Assembly: GCA_901456055.1 (NCBI GenBank)
Contig: CABDWT010000019.1
Coordinates: 496,001 to 560,000, forward strand
Direction of reading: 5' to 3'
Length of the DNA: 64,000 nucleotides
Origin: Phytobacter ursingii
GTDB taxonomy: Bacteria; Pseudomonadota; Gammaproteobacteria; Enterobacterales; Enterobacteriaceae
Shown: one piece after another, positions 9,973-18,625 of the stretch
Layout: each line of letters opens with the position of its first letter
How positions within the stretch are numbered: the first letter of the stretch is position 1
The notes under the pieces: generated by a model
Databases searched by the model: none
Told to the model about the DNA's origin: nothing
Seen by the model: the letters and a program-made list of their open reading frames with translations, nothing else
Made by a program: the position numbers and the translations under genes

Positions 9973-11547
9973 TTAACGACCCGATAGTTTTTGTGATTGC
10001 TTATAAAGCAGGCCCGTCAGGGGAAGAGAAATCAGGATCATGCACAGGGCATAAGGGGCCGCAGCAACATAATCAATCTCGCTGGTCAGCGCCCAGAAAC
10101 CGGTGGCAAGCGTGCGTGTTCCCAGCGGAGAGAGCAACAGTGTCGCTGTCAGCTCGTTGCTCACGCCCAGAAAGACCAGTGCCGCAGCCGCACCCGCACC
10201 GGGTGCCGCCAGACGCATCGTCACGCGACACAGCGCCCATCCCGGCGATACGCCCAGACTTTGCGCGACATGTTCAAGTTCGACCGGCGCCTGGGCGATA
10301 CCGGCGCGCAGATTAATCAGCGCCCGGGGAATGAACATCAGCATATATGCCAGAAAGAGCGTCACTTCGGTCTGATAAATGGGCCGGGCGTAATGAATGG
10401 TGACCGTCACCAGTGCCAGCGCCGTCACGATACCCGGCAGTGAGCTGGCCACATAATTCATGCTTTCCAGCAGCCGAAAAAGGCGATGTGGATGGCGCAC
10501 CGCCAGCCACGCACACGGGATAGCAAATCCGGTGGTAATGATCGCCCCGGCCGATGCCAGGACCACCGTTTGATGCAGGGATAGCCATAAATCGCCGTTC
10601 TGCCAGACCGCGATTCCGCCCGCCCATAGCCAGCGGCACAGCACCGCGATGGGCGTTCCCAGCGCCAGCATCACCACGCAGACCAGCAGAAGTTGTCCCA
10701 GAAATTGGCCTGCCATTGCGGGTACATGGATATTCTGGCGACGGGCGGATCCGCCCCCCACACGGGCATACCGAGCCTTACCGCGGGTTCCCCCTTCCAG
10801 CAACAGTAGTCCCAGACAGCACAGCGCAAGCACCCCCGCCAGCATATTGGCCGCCGGGCCGCTAAAAGTAGACTGGAACTGATCGTAAATGGCCGTCGTG
10901 AAGGTATCAAAGCGGATCATCACATACAGGCCATACTCCGCCAGCAGGTGCAGCCCTACCAGGAGCGCGCCTCCCCAGATGGCCAGTTTCAGTTGCGGCA
11001 ATATCACGCGAAAGAAAACCCGCCACGGGGCAAGACCTAAGGATGCGGCAACATCTTCAAGGTTCGGATCCAGTCGCCGCAGGACCGCAGCAACCGGCAT
11101 ATAAATAAACGGGTAATAAGCCAGCACGGAGATAAACACGGCGGCCGGCAACCCATGTAAAGAGGGGATAACGCTTATCCACGCGTAACTTTGCACAAAG
11201 GCCGGGATCGCCAGCGGCGCAACCACCAACAACGACCAGAAACGACGTCCCCGCAGTGCGGTTCTCTCCGTAAGCCACGCAAGCGCCACGCCAAGGCAAA
11301 CGCAAACGGGAAGGGAGAAAAGGATCAGCAGCAGCGTGTTAGTCAGTAACTCGGCGACACGCGGGCGAAAAACGAGCGCCTTAACGCTCTCCCATCCCGT
11401 ATCAATACCTGTTGCAATCACAAACCCAACGGGCAGTAATGCCAACAGGGAAACCAGCATGGCTAATATCACCAACAGGCGCGCGGGGCGATGCTGATGC
11501 GTTTGGCGTTGCTGTTTTCCAGCCAACGGAATGCTCAAACCAGACAT
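9973..11547 (-). CDS. Ferric iron ABC transporter permease (SfuB/FbpB type)
   Basis: Fused double permease of 524 residues with about 12 hydrophobic segments. Two copies of the ABC permease EAA loop are visible: [22 protein letters not shown] in the first half is represented by [13 protein letters not shown], and [14 protein letters not shown] marks the second. Two loops in one chain are usual for FbpB and SfuB. It forms the channel for Fe3+ delivered by the binding protein encoded just upstream. A 21-base gap separates it from the binding protein gene. Confidence 0.9.
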   Translation of the reverse strand: MSGLSIPLAGKQQRQTHQHRPARLLVILAMLVSLLALLPVGFVIATGIDTGWESVKALVFRPRVAELLTNTLLLILFSLPVCVCLGVALAWLTERTALRGRRFWSLLVVAPLAIPAFVQSYAWISVIPSLHGLPAAVFISVLAYYPFIYMPVAAVLRRLDPNLEDVAASLGLAPWRVFFRVILPQLKLAIWGGALLVGLHLLAEYGLYVMIRFDTFTTAIYDQFQSTFSGPAANMLAGVLALCCLGLLLLEGGTRGKARYARVGGGSARRQNIHVPAMAGQFLGQLLLVCVVMLALGTPIAVLCRWLWAGGIAVWQNGDLWLSLHQTVVLASAGAIITTGFAIPCAWLAVRHPHRLFRLLESMNYVASSLPGIVTALALVTVTIHYARPIYQTEVTLFLAYMLMFIPRALINLRAGIAQAPVELEHVAQSLGVSPGWALCRVTMRLAAPGAGAAAALVFLGVSNELTATLLLSPLGTRTLATGFWALTSEIDYVAAAPYALCMILISLPLTGLLYKQSQKLSGR

Positions 11548-11568
11548 AAGGCGCTCACTGTTATTATT

Positions 11569-12585
11569 TTAAAGAATACCCGCCTGGGTCATCAGCTCGG
11601 TGACTTTCTTGCTGTTTAGCGTAGAGGGCTCAACTTTCGGGGCCTCCAGTTTATTCAGCGGTACCAGCTTTTCATTTGAAGCCGCATTCACGCCTACCGC
11701 ATATTCAAACGCGTTGTTCGTGCGCAGAATATCCTGCCCGGCCTTGCCAGTGATCCATTTAATAAAGGCCTGGGCCTGCGCTTTATGTTTGCTGGACGCT
11801 AACACACCGCCGCCGGAAATACTGACAAAAGCACCTGGATCCTGATGTTTGAAATAGTGAAGTTGCGTGTTTTTGCTGTTCTCGCCGGTTTTTGCCTGAT
11901 CGACAAAATAGTAGTAGTGGTAAATAACGCCACTATCAATCTGCCCGGCATTGACCGCTTTTAAGACAGTACTGTTACCTTTGTAAGCCACAAAGTTGGT
12001 TTTCATCGCTTTCAGCCAGTCAAGGGTCGCCGACTCACCTTTTAATGACAGCATGGCGCTGACAATCGCCTGGAAATCGGCGCCCGACGGAGAGGCGGCC
12101 CAGCGCCCTTTCCATTCCGGTTTCGCTAAATCCATAAGAGATGTCGGCAGCTGTGCCGGGCTGATTTTGCTCGGGTTATAAACGAATACGGTGCTGCGTG
12201 CAGCAATACCAATCCAGCGGCCATGCGCCGGACGAAAAGCGGCAGGCACCTGTTTCAGGGTATCGGCATCCAGCGGGGCGAACAGGTTTGCGTTGTCAAC
12301 CAGCGTCATTGCAGGGGAGTTTTCCGTCAGGAAAACATCAGCAGGCGATACATTGCCTTCCTGGACAAGCTGATTCCCCAGTTCGGTATCGCCGCCATTG
12401 CGCAGGGTCACTTTAATTCCGGTCTCTTTCGAAAAGCCATCTACCCACGACTGAACCAGATTTTCATGCTGAGCATTATAAATGACAATGCCCTCTTCGT
12501 TATCGGCCGCAAATGCAGAAGAACCTGCAAAAACAGAAGAGATGACCAAAGCTATCGAACACAGGGCCGAAAAGCGATTTTTCAT
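11569..12585 (-). CDS. Periplasmic ferric iron-binding protein (SfuA/FbpA type)
   Basis: Periplasmic solute-binding protein of 338 residues. I start it at 12585, where AAGGA lies seven bases upstream; an ATG two codons earlier would overlap the ribosome site. The signal peptide is MKNRFSALCSIALVIS followed by SVFAGSSAFA, cut before ADNEEG. The mature start GIVIYNAQHENLVQ and the tyrosine cluster GVIYHYYYFVDQ are the iron-ligand region of the FbpA family. First gene of the operon; a Fur box lies about 80 bases upstream, so iron should repress it. Confidence 0.92.
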   Translation of the reverse strand: MKNRFSALCSIALVISSVFAGSSAFAADNEEGIVIYNAQHENLVQSWVDGFSKETGIKVTLRNGGDTELGNQLVQEGNVSPADVFLTENSPAMTLVDNANLFAPLDADTLKQVPAAFRPAHGRWIGIAARSTVFVYNPSKISPAQLPTSLMDLAKPEWKGRWAASPSGADFQAIVSAMLSLKGESATLDWLKAMKTNFVAYKGNSTVLKAVNAGQIDSGVIYHYYYFVDQAKTGENSKNTQLHYFKHQDPGAFVSISGGGVLASSKHKAQAQAFIKWITGKAGQDILRTNNAFEYAVGVNAASNEKLVPLNKLEAPKVEPSTLNSKKVTELMTQAGIL

Positions 12586-12921
12586 AATCATTCCTTATAA
12601 AATGTGTGTATAAACGAAGCGTTAGCAAGCTGGCTGGAGTGTAAACGCACAGATACCGGAATGAGAATCGAAATAATTCTCAATATTTGAGTTCGCTATT
12701 TAATACTGCCAAACTTTGAATATTTTAATAAATATATCGCTTGAAATTTTTAGAGCATCATAAGATTAAGAAAACCTTAAAACGCCTGAAACTTATCCTC
12801 TTTTTTCCGCTTCCATTTCGGGTATCGTCCTTTCTTTTCCGGGTTTATAAAATTAATATCATTCCATCCCTGATGCCAGCAGGGACACTATAATTAATAA
12901 TAAAAGGCAAGCTGACTCATC
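12586..12921. other. Intergenic region between iron importer and small gene
   Basis: This 336-base divergent region holds the Fur box at 12663-12681. The rest is A+T-rich with a pyrimidine run at 12795-12840. Nothing else is supported. Confidence 0.5.
12663..12681 (-). promoter_or_regulatory. Fur box of the iron importer operon
   Basis: GAGAAT, seven bases, ATTCTC: a 19-base perfect inverted repeat, extended to 21 by an outer T/A pair. It matches the arrangement of the Fur consensus GATAATGATAATCATTATC. It sits upstream of the binding protein gene. Confidence 0.75.
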
Positions 12922-13140
12922 ATGAACAGTAAAAAAATAGATACCATCGCAAAAATTGCCATGCGCAGTCGTGGCATTACGGTCAAGGAAAAAAGGGTTC
13001 GCTTTCAGGGCGTCACTGTTCTTTTTCGCTACAATGAAGGCCGTTATGATGTCTTCTCTGATAACGAAAAGGTCGACTCCATCGAAACTAACAATATCAA
13101 TCAGGCGATTGCGGAATATAAAAAGAAAAAGCAAAGCTAA
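12922..13140 (+). CDS. Small basic protein of unknown function
   Basis: A 72-residue reading frame rich in Lys and Arg, with no signal peptide or membrane segment. The middle (VRFQGVTVLFRYNEGRYDVFSDN) looks like short beta strands, and the tail AIAEYKKKKQS is highly basic. I do not recognise it. The ribosome site is weak, with AAGG 14 bases before the ATG. Codon use and a clean stop before the next gene favour a real gene. Confidence 0.5.
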   Translation: MNSKKIDTIAKIAMRSRGITVKEKRVRFQGVTVLFRYNEGRYDVFSDNEKVDSIETNNINQAIAEYKKKKQS

Positions 13141-13236
13141 CTCCCCAAACCCCGTTTTGACCCCGTCGACTCAGCCGCTTTCAGACGCCAGACAGCTACA
13201 CTCATTACATCCTCTTTTGTCACCACGGAGATTGTT

Positions 13237-13647
13237 ATGTCAGAGAAGCTTCACGCTCAATGCCACTGCGGTGCCGTCGCGTTTACCGTTGAACTCACTG
13301 ATGGGTTTAATACCGTACGCCGCTGTAACTGCTCCTTTTGCCGGATGCGCGGTGCGGTAGCCGTTTCCGCCCAGTTATCCGGGCTGGAGGTGACGCGGGG
13401 AAAAGAGAAACTCACCGAGTACCGCTTTAATACCCAGGCCGCGGCCCACTATTTTTGCTCTGTCTGCGGGATTTATACCTTTCACCAGCGCCGCTCCAAT
13501 CCAGAGCAATTTGGTGTAAACGTCGCTTGCATTGAAGGCGTTTCTCCCTTCGATTTTCCGCTCGTTCCCGTCATGGATGGTGTGCATCACCCCAAAGATG
13601 GCCCAAGCGACGGTATCATGGGCTATCTGACATTCAATGTGAAATAA
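13237..13647 (+). CDS. GFA-family zinc protein
   Basis: A 136-residue protein of the glutathione-dependent formaldehyde-activating (GFA/CENP-V) fold. The zinc cysteines are visible: CHCGAVAF at residues 9-16, CNCSFCRMRG near 30 and FCSVCGIYTFHQ near 72. These bind two zinc ions in the family. The substrate is not known for most members and only a few act on S-hydroxymethylglutathione, so a formaldehyde role should not be assumed. It stands alone on the plus strand. Confidence 0.85.
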   Translation: MSEKLHAQCHCGAVAFTVELTDGFNTVRRCNCSFCRMRGAVAVSAQLSGLEVTRGKEKLTEYRFNTQAAAHYFCSVCGIYTFHQRRSNPEQFGVNVACIEGVSPFDFPLVPVMDGVHHPKDGPSDGIMGYLTFNVK

Positions 13648-13802
13648 CCCCCGCCCTGGCTTAATTTGGCCAGGGTATCGTTAACATGTTCTCCATGGCA
13701 GCGCTCCCTGCTGATTATTCAATAAATCAATATGTTGGCTTTTTTGCTTTTTTTTGAAAATCGATTACGCTTATGGATCTACTTGCCTGCCGCATGGCAT
13801 TC

Positions 13803-13816
13803 GCCAAATCTTTGGC
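13803..13816. promoter_or_regulatory. Palindrome upstream of ycgZ-like gene
   Basis: GCCAAATCTTTGGC, a 6-2-6 perfect inverted repeat 27 bases before the GTG start. Its place suggests an operator. No BluR site is known to me well enough to compare it with. Confidence 0.3.
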
Positions 13817-13843
13817 TAGAGATCCTGACTGAATGAGGCTGTC

Positions 13844-14080
13844 GTGAAGGGTACGCGTGATAGTGATAATGGCGCCATTGAGTGCCCTTTAGCACAGATG
13901 CTCTCGTGTGAAGAGATGTTGGGCGCGCTGGTGATAGAGATGTTGAACGCGAAACAAACCGTTAGCAAACGCACAATCTGCCTTAAAATTGCTGCCCGCA
14001 TCGCAACAGAGACGAACCCGGTAACAGAAGCGCAGCTCAGCGCCTTAATGACGCTTATCTTTGCCAAAGGTCAGAAGTGA
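13844..14080 (+). CDS. ycgZ: YcgZ-like two-component system connector protein
   Basis: A 78-residue protein that resembles E. coli YcgZ: SCEEMLGALVIEMLNAKQ followed by VSKRTICLKIAARIA and ALMTLIF matches the E. coli pattern of EIV-EILKDGRNLSRKSLC and ALIGLLF. In E. coli, YcgZ works with YmgA and AriR to act through the Rcs phosphorelay, lowering curli and raising colanic acid. The start is a GTG with GAGG five bases upstream. First of a group of three plus-strand genes. The bluR and bluF genes that control the E. coli cluster are not in the window. Confidence 0.75.
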   Translation: MKGTRDSDNGAIECPLAQMLSCEEMLGALVIEMLNAKQTVSKRTICLKIAARIATETNPVTEAQLSALMTLIFAKGQK

Positions 14081-14188
14081 AAGCTCCGGACATTTTAAAT
14101 ACGTTCAGCAAAAAAAGGCAGATTTGGCCTGCGTGTGCATAATGGTTAAGGCTTGTGTAAAACAGTGTCGTAAATATTGAGAGGCGAA

Positions 14189-14491
14189 ATGAGTAAAAAT
14201 GATAAGGACAAACTTGTAGATACTGTCATGGGAGAAGCGATTCTGACGCTTCTGGAATCAGCGGATGATATTTCCTTCGATGCCTTAATTGTGCAGTTGC
14301 AGGAAAACCTAAGAACGGAAACCGACAGTGAAAGGCAGGAAGCCTGGCGAAGCGCAATCAGTGGCGTGCACCATTTCCGTACGCAGCCTGAAAACAGTAA
14401 AAAAAGCGCCTGGTCTCTGCAAACGACCCAGCGCAAAAATCGACTCCGCAATGACACTCTTTTAAATATCAGTAAAGCAATCAAGCACTAA
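14189..14491 (+). CDS. ymgA: YmgA-like connector protein
   Basis: A 100-residue protein starting at the ATG at 14189 with GAGG four bases upstream. VMGEAILTLLESADDISF and DALIVQLQENL resemble E. coli YmgA (GQAVLQIL, FSLQALIKQL). The C-terminal half is longer and basic. It probably forms a small helical dimer like AriR (inference) and acts on the Rcs system. It is 108 bases after the ycgZ-like gene, so it may have its own promoter. Confidence 0.7.
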   Translation: MSKNDKDKLVDTVMGEAILTLLESADDISFDALIVQLQENLRTETDSERQEAWRSAISGVHHFRTQPENSKKSAWSLQTTQRKNRLRNDTLLNISKAIKH

Positions 14492-14501
14492 GAATCAGCA
14501 C

Positions 14502-14527
14502 CCTGTTTAACCTGTATGGTTAACAGG
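14502..14527 (+). terminator. Possible terminator after ymgA
   Basis: CCTGTTTAACC, five-base loop, GGTTAACAGG with one bulged base, followed by only three T. It lies 10 bases past the ymgA stop. Confidence 0.45.
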
Positions 14528-14652
14528 TTTGCTATCCCACTGACCCCTTCTAATCAGACTTGCCTCAGCATGTTCTTACATAATGCTCATCGTGAATTTG
14601 ACTGGCCTGACAGCCTTAGAAGACGTTCATCATCTCAGCAACGGGAGTGTAA

Positions 14653-14865
14653 TTGAACGAAAATGAGCAAGTTCAACCAGAGGAAATCCATGAGGCGATT
14701 GGCCTGGCCGCCACTTATCTTATGAATTCGCGCCTGCCCATCAAGGCAGATAACCTCGTCATGGTGCTTCGCGCGCAGGAAGTCATGGCAACATGTTCCC
14801 GCCAGAGAAGCGTTCTGGAAGCCACCCGGCAATATCTGATACAACGGCGCAAAAAACCGCTGTAA
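14653..14865 (+). CDS. Small helical protein, probable YmgB/AriR-family member
   Basis: A 70-residue frame with a TTG start and GGGAG five bases upstream; the nearest ATG is out of frame. EIHEAIGLAATYLMNSRLPIKADNLVMVL has the family pattern of a first helix, a short turn with Ile, and a second helix ending in Val-Leu. It sits between the ymgA-like and ariR-like genes, which supports membership. I cannot match it to a named E. coli protein; YmgC is the positional candidate. Confidence 0.55.
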   Translation: MNENEQVQPEEIHEAIGLAATYLMNSRLPIKADNLVMVLRAQEVMATCSRQRSVLEATRQYLIQRRKKPL

Positions 14866-14910
14866 TGGTCACCCGGCATTATCGGCGTGACACAGACAAG
14901 TATGATTAAA

Positions 14911-14938
14911 GCTGCCTTCACGCACAGGTGAAGGCAGC
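14911..14938 (-). terminator. Hairpin between convergent small genes
   Basis: Perfect 11-base stem GCTGCCTTCAC with a six-base loop. On the minus strand it is followed by TTTAAT, so it probably ends the ariR transcript and may work both ways. Confidence 0.6.
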
Positions 14939-14970
14939 ATGTCATCAGGAAGGGAATCAGAAAATTTCAA

Positions 14971-15219
14971 TTAAACATCGTCGGGTGTTTTTTGAACAAC
15001 CATTTCAAGGGCGTTACGATAGATATCCAGTTTGACAACATCTTTTTCAATTTCAAGCAGTTGAATGAGTGCAAAGATAAGATCCTTATTGCTCACTTCC
15101 GCTTTGCGAGCACTGAGGCTCTGGGTAATTTCTGCGATAAGCTGCTCTTCCGCCTCGAAAGCATGAGGATCGCGGCCAAAAAAGGCGTTTAATTGTTCCT
15201 CAGTTGTCGTGCTCTGCAT
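14971..15219 (-). CDS. ariR: AriR/YmgB-like biofilm and acid-resistance regulator
   Basis: An 82-residue protein. The C-terminal part EKDVVKLDIYRNALEMVVQK and TPDDV lines up with E. coli AriR ([24 protein letters not shown]), and the middle AEVSNKDLIFALIQLLE matches its NNKNIILSLIHSLE. E. coli AriR is a helical dimer linked to biofilm control and acid resistance. I start it at 15219, six bases after AGGA; another ATG two codons upstream would overlap that site. Unlike E. coli, where all four genes run the same way, this one is convergent with its relatives. Confidence 0.75.
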   Translation of the reverse strand: MQSTTTEEQLNAFFGRDPHAFEAEEQLIAEITQSLSARKAEVSNKDLIFALIQLLEIEKDVVKLDIYRNALEMVVQKTPDDV

Positions 15220-15545
15220 ATTCATTCCTGTAAAAAAGTAAACTACGGCTCTCTGCAAGATGTCAGAAGAACCAAACCAAGAATAAAATTAGACAGCAAT
15301 CTCACGGCCTGCAATGTCCTTGATGAAATTTTTTGACCGTCTGGTCCGGGCGAGAAAAGTCGCCATTCCGAGTCTCTGGACAACATTGTTATAAGCGAAC
15401 GCCGATAACACGGCACCGAACACTTTAGCGTCCCTTTACCGTTTTGATTTCACCCGTTTTGCCACTAACAGTGAATACCAACTGCGTTCAAAAAGGCGGG
15501 AAAATAGCGGTACAACAGGCAGCCGGGAACGGCAGATCTCTGCGT
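15220..15545. other. Intergenic, no gene seen
   Basis: No reading frame with a credible start is present. It should contain the ariR promoter near 15250-15300. A short GGCGA/TCGCC hairpin near 15350 is unremarkable. Confidence 0.4.
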
Positions 15546-15857
15546 TTACAGCGGCTGCGTTGACGGGACATCGTGCTGAAAAACGTAAGGATCGGAAAGC
15601 AGGCAAAATTTCTCATCCTCCGGATACGTCACCGCCACGTGGTAATCCTCGCCAGCGAACGCCTTAACGGCGGCGATATCTGCCCAGTACGTTGCCAGGA
15701 AGAAATGCTCCCACTCCCCCTGCGTCACACGTTTAACAAACGCGCCCAGATTCCCCTTAACCCCTTGTGAATGCGTCACGCCCGTCAACTGGAGGTGTGT
15801 TGCAAAGCCTTCCGCGTGCGCCAGGGGGACACAGCCATGCCATGTTCTTACAATCAT
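15546..15857 (-). CDS. ABM-domain (antibiotic biosynthesis monooxygenase-like) protein
   Basis: A 103-residue ferredoxin-like fold protein. MIVRTWHGCVPLAHAEGFATHL opens like many small ABM proteins, and HFFLATYWADIAAVKAFAG and ALTYPEDEKF-type strands (here AVTYPEDEKFCLLSD) continue it. Such proteins act as dimers; some are monooxygenases, many have no known activity. The aromatic-rich pocket residues are present, but no substrate can be read from the sequence. Stand-alone minus-strand gene. Confidence 0.75.
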   Translation of the reverse strand: MIVRTWHGCVPLAHAEGFATHLQLTGVTHSQGVKGNLGAFVKRVTQGEWEHFFLATYWADIAAVKAFAGEDYHVAVTYPEDEKFCLLSDPYVFQHDVPSTQPL

Positions 15858-15984
15858 TATTCGGCTCCTGTCATATCAGAGCCTGATAACCTACCCAAAC
15901 AGGCACTCTACCGGAAGCCTTTATCCTCATCCCCCTAAAATCCAGGGGCGGTGCTATCCCGTCCTGGTTCTCCATATGGGCCCA

Positions 15985-16608
15985 TCAGCGCTGCGTCGTC
16001 GCCAGTTTGAGCGCCAGCCCTAAAAAGACCACGCCAGCAATTTTATTCATCACCTTTTGCGCCGCCGAAGACTGACCAAACCGCGCCCCGGCGCTGGCGG
16101 CAAAGAGCGCCATCAGGCTAAAGGCAAACAGCGTGGCGACAATAAACAGACCACCCAGCGCAAACATCTGCAAAGTGACATGCCCGGCGTGTTTATCAAC
16201 AAACTGAGGCAGGAAGGCGAGGAAGAAAATAGACACCTTCGGATTGGTAATATTCATCAAAATGCCGCGCAAATAAAGCCGGGTTCCCTCACGCACCGAA
16301 CCGGCACGGCTATCGGCAGCCGTTGGCTTCGCGCGAAACGCCAGCCACGCAAGCCAGGTCAGATACGCGGCTCCGGCATATTTCAACAGGCTAAACGCCA
16401 GCTCAGATTGCTGAAAAATCACCGCCACCCCCAGCGCCACAGCGGTGGTATGGACAATCAGCCCCGTACACAGGCCAAGGGTGATGGTTAACCCGGCGCG
16501 ACGTCCGCGTAACGCAGCCTGGGTCATGACAAACAGGTTATCGGGGCCGGGCACAAACGCCAGAAACAGCGCGGCGGCCAGGAAAGCAAAAACAGTATCA
16601 ATGGACAC
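15985..16608 (-). CDS. LysE/RhtB-family amino acid exporter
   Basis: A 207-residue inner membrane protein with about six hydrophobic segments. The N-terminal FVPGPDNLFVMTQAALRGRRAG is the LysE/RhtB signature, and NITNPKVSIFFLAFLPQFVD in the middle is equally typical. The family exports amino acids such as homoserine, threonine or leucine down their gradients; the exact substrate cannot be told. No regulator is adjacent. Confidence 0.88.
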   Translation of the reverse strand: MSIDTVFAFLAAALFLAFVPGPDNLFVMTQAALRGRRAGLTITLGLCTGLIVHTTAVALGVAVIFQQSELAFSLLKYAGAAYLTWLAWLAFRAKPTAADSRAGSVREGTRLYLRGILMNITNPKVSIFFLAFLPQFVDKHAGHVTLQMFALGGLFIVATLFAFSLMALFAASAGARFGQSSAAQKVMNKIAGVVFLGLALKLATTQR

Positions 16609-16691
16609 AGGGGAAACCTTTGCAGAGTAAGGAATAAAACGAGGTTAACATTGAATTTCTGGTCGTAAAACGCCCTGTATTATCCGGCACG

Positions 16692-17483
16692 TTATAAATG
16701 CGTTACCCCGAGCGCCGCCGCCTCATCACGCCAGGCCAGCAAGGGGGAATACGCTTCCCGCGCAATCGGGCTAAACCCGGAAATTAACAGCGCGTCGCAT
16801 ACCGCCTGATAGCGCGGATGGCTGACCAGTTCATGTAATGCGTCCTGGAGTTTTGCAAGGGTAGATGCCGATGTCTGTTTTGCGGTGATGAGTGGCAGTC
16901 CCGGAGCCAGAGGCGTGGAACCCATCACTTTCAGCCCGGCCAGCAATTCAGGTTCATGGCGCGCTAACAGCGCCCAACTTACGCAGTCAATGGCCGCGAT
17001 ATCCGCCCTTCGCTGCCCAATCGCCGCCAGCGATTGCCGGTGGCTGCCGCTCAATATCACGGCCGAGAAAAACGCCCCGCCCTGCGCCAACGGGGCGATC
17101 ATTTTGCGTAAGGCGTTATAACCCGATTGCGAATCCTCAGCATTGCAGGCCACCACGCGACCGCGGAAATCCACCAGCGTTTGTCGCGCGTTTTCCTCGC
17201 GTACCACCAGCCAGCTACGGTAGTGAAAGCCGTTACAACCGGGGGCAGTATAGTGAAAGCAGCCGACCGTTTGCACATCGGGCAACTGCGTAACCAGCGG
17301 AAAACCGCAGGTCTGGCTCAGCAACAGGGTGTCACTTCGCCAGTGGGCAAGCAGTGCCTCTTGCGGGCAGAGCGCCTTAACGACAATCCCCCGCACCGCC
17401 AGCAGTTCCGTCAGCGCGCGCAGCAGCGCCTCAGTGTCCGGGCGGTGCAGATCGTACATAGGAAAAGCGATATCATGGCTCAT
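16692..17483 (-). CDS. PhnD-like binding protein without signal peptide
   Basis: A 263-residue type 2 periplasmic-binding fold protein of the PhnD family. YDLHRPDTEALLRALTELL, QTCGFPLV, the central GRVVACNAEDSQSGYNALR and GSHRQSLAAIGQRRADIAAID are the ligand-pocket blocks seen in phosphonate/phosphite binding proteins. No signal peptide is visible: the start is MSHDIAFPMYDL. The gene overlaps the end of the desaturase gene by 11 bases, so the two are co-translated. No ABC permease or ATPase is near. Role unknown; it may sense rather than carry its ligand (inference). Confidence 0.75.
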   Translation of the reverse strand: MSHDIAFPMYDLHRPDTEALLRALTELLAVRGIVVKALCPQEALLAHWRSDTLLLSQTCGFPLVTQLPDVQTVGCFHYTAPGCNGFHYRSWLVVREENARQTLVDFRGRVVACNAEDSQSGYNALRKMIAPLAQGGAFFSAVILSGSHRQSLAAIGQRRADIAAIDCVSWALLARHEPELLAGLKVMGSTPLAPGLPLITAKQTSASTLAKLQDALHELVSHPRYQAVCDALLISGFSPIAREAYSPLLAWRDEAAALGVTHL

Positions 17484-18447
17484 TGCTGTTGCTCGCGTTA
17501 AACCCCGGATGCGCGTTTACATCGACAGCGCGGAACAGGAAACGCCGCAGCCATACGCTATAACCGCGCACCACAAACCCACCGTTACGCGTCTGATAAT
17601 CGTCGCGATCGTTTAAATAGATCGCGCGCAATCCATACCAGGGCACTCCCGGTAAGTCGTGATGCACAGAATGATAGTTCAGATTGAGGAATAACACGCG
17701 CCAGGGCAATGCGGCTTCGTTAATCACCGAGCGTGCCAGCGGGTCTTCCTCTGCACGATGTTCCAGAAAAGAGCGCACTTTGGTGAGCGCCAGAGCCGGA
17801 TAACTGACCGCCAGCAGGAACCAGACCAGCGAAAAACCACAGTGGGCAATCCATGCAAAGGTCACCCCGACTAACAGCCCGTGAACCATCCACATCACAA
17901 TGGCATCGCGCTGGCGGGCTCGAAACGCCGCGATCATTGCGGCAAGCATTTGCATAATGTCGAGCAACGGCCCCAGCAACAAACGCCCCGGAAAAGTATT
18001 ACGCAACCGAATAAGGCGACGATACCAGTGGGGTAAACGCTGCCAGCGATGGACGGAAAAATAGTAAGACTCCGGGTCGTCATCCGGCAACGTCAGCAAG
18101 TGTGCGCGATGATGCGCAAGGTGAGAATCGCGGTACAAGCCGTACGGATACCAGACTGCCAGCGGCATGAGTCCCAGCAATTGGTTAACCCTTGGGTAGC
18201 GCGTGGGATGACCGTGGATCAGTTCATGTTGTAACGACATATACCAGGCGGTAAACCAGATAAGCAGTAACGTGGCAGGCAATAAACCCAGCGTTTCATG
18301 GAAGGCCAGCGTGGCAAACCAGCCGCCGTAGATAACGATGATAAGTACCCATGTTGGAAATTCACTGCGCCATAGCCAGGACCGGGACAGCCGCCCGATG
18401 AGCGCACGCTGCTGCTCGTGCAGGTAAACCGCCTTACTTTTTGCCAT
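17473..18447 (-). CDS. Membrane fatty acid desaturase
   Basis: A 324-residue integral membrane di-iron enzyme of the fatty acid desaturase/hydroxylase superfamily. All three histidine boxes are present: HELIHGHPTR, HLAHHRAH and HSVHHDLPG. Hydrophobic segments flank the boxes as expected. It would insert a double bond or oxidise a lipid chain using oxygen. An electron donor gene is not adjacent. It is upstream of, and overlaps, the PhnD-like gene. Enteric bacteria normally make unsaturated fatty acids by the FabA/FabB route, so this is an accessory function. Confidence 0.88.
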   Translation of the reverse strand: MAKSKAVYLHEQQRALIGRLSRSWLWRSEFPTWVLIIVIYGGWFATLAFHETLGLLPATLLLIWFTAWYMSLQHELIHGHPTRYPRVNQLLGLMPLAVWYPYGLYRDSHLAHHRAHLLTLPDDDPESYYFSVHRWQRLPHWYRRLIRLRNTFPGRLLLGPLLDIMQMLAAMIAAFRARQRDAIVMWMVHGLLVGVTFAWIAHCGFSLVWFLLAVSYPALALTKVRSFLEHRAEEDPLARSVINEAALPWRVLFLNLNYHSVHHDLPGVPWYGLRAIYLNDRDDYQTRNGGFVVRGYSVWLRRFLFRAVDVNAHPGFNASNSNEP

Positions 18448-18561
18448 CCACTCAACACCCTTTATTCGACCTTTTCTCTGTGCCGACGATGGGAGAAAAA
18501 GCCGGAAATAACAAAGTATTTAAATGGATGAGCTATTGCGAAAAAGCGCTATATGCAGCCA

Positions 18562-18620
18562 TCAAATAAACAGTCGAATGGCGCTGTAAATCAACAGGCA
18601 GGCCAGCAACGCATTCACCG
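18562..18620 (-). pseudogene. 3' remnant of a membrane protein gene
   Basis: On the minus strand the frame VNALLACLLIYSAIRLFI ends in a TGA. This is a typical last helix of a small transporter such as an AzlD-type permease, but too short to be sure. It stops abruptly where the lysR remnant begins on the other strand, so a deletion probably joined them. Confidence 0.35.
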
Positions 18621-18625
18621 GCGTC

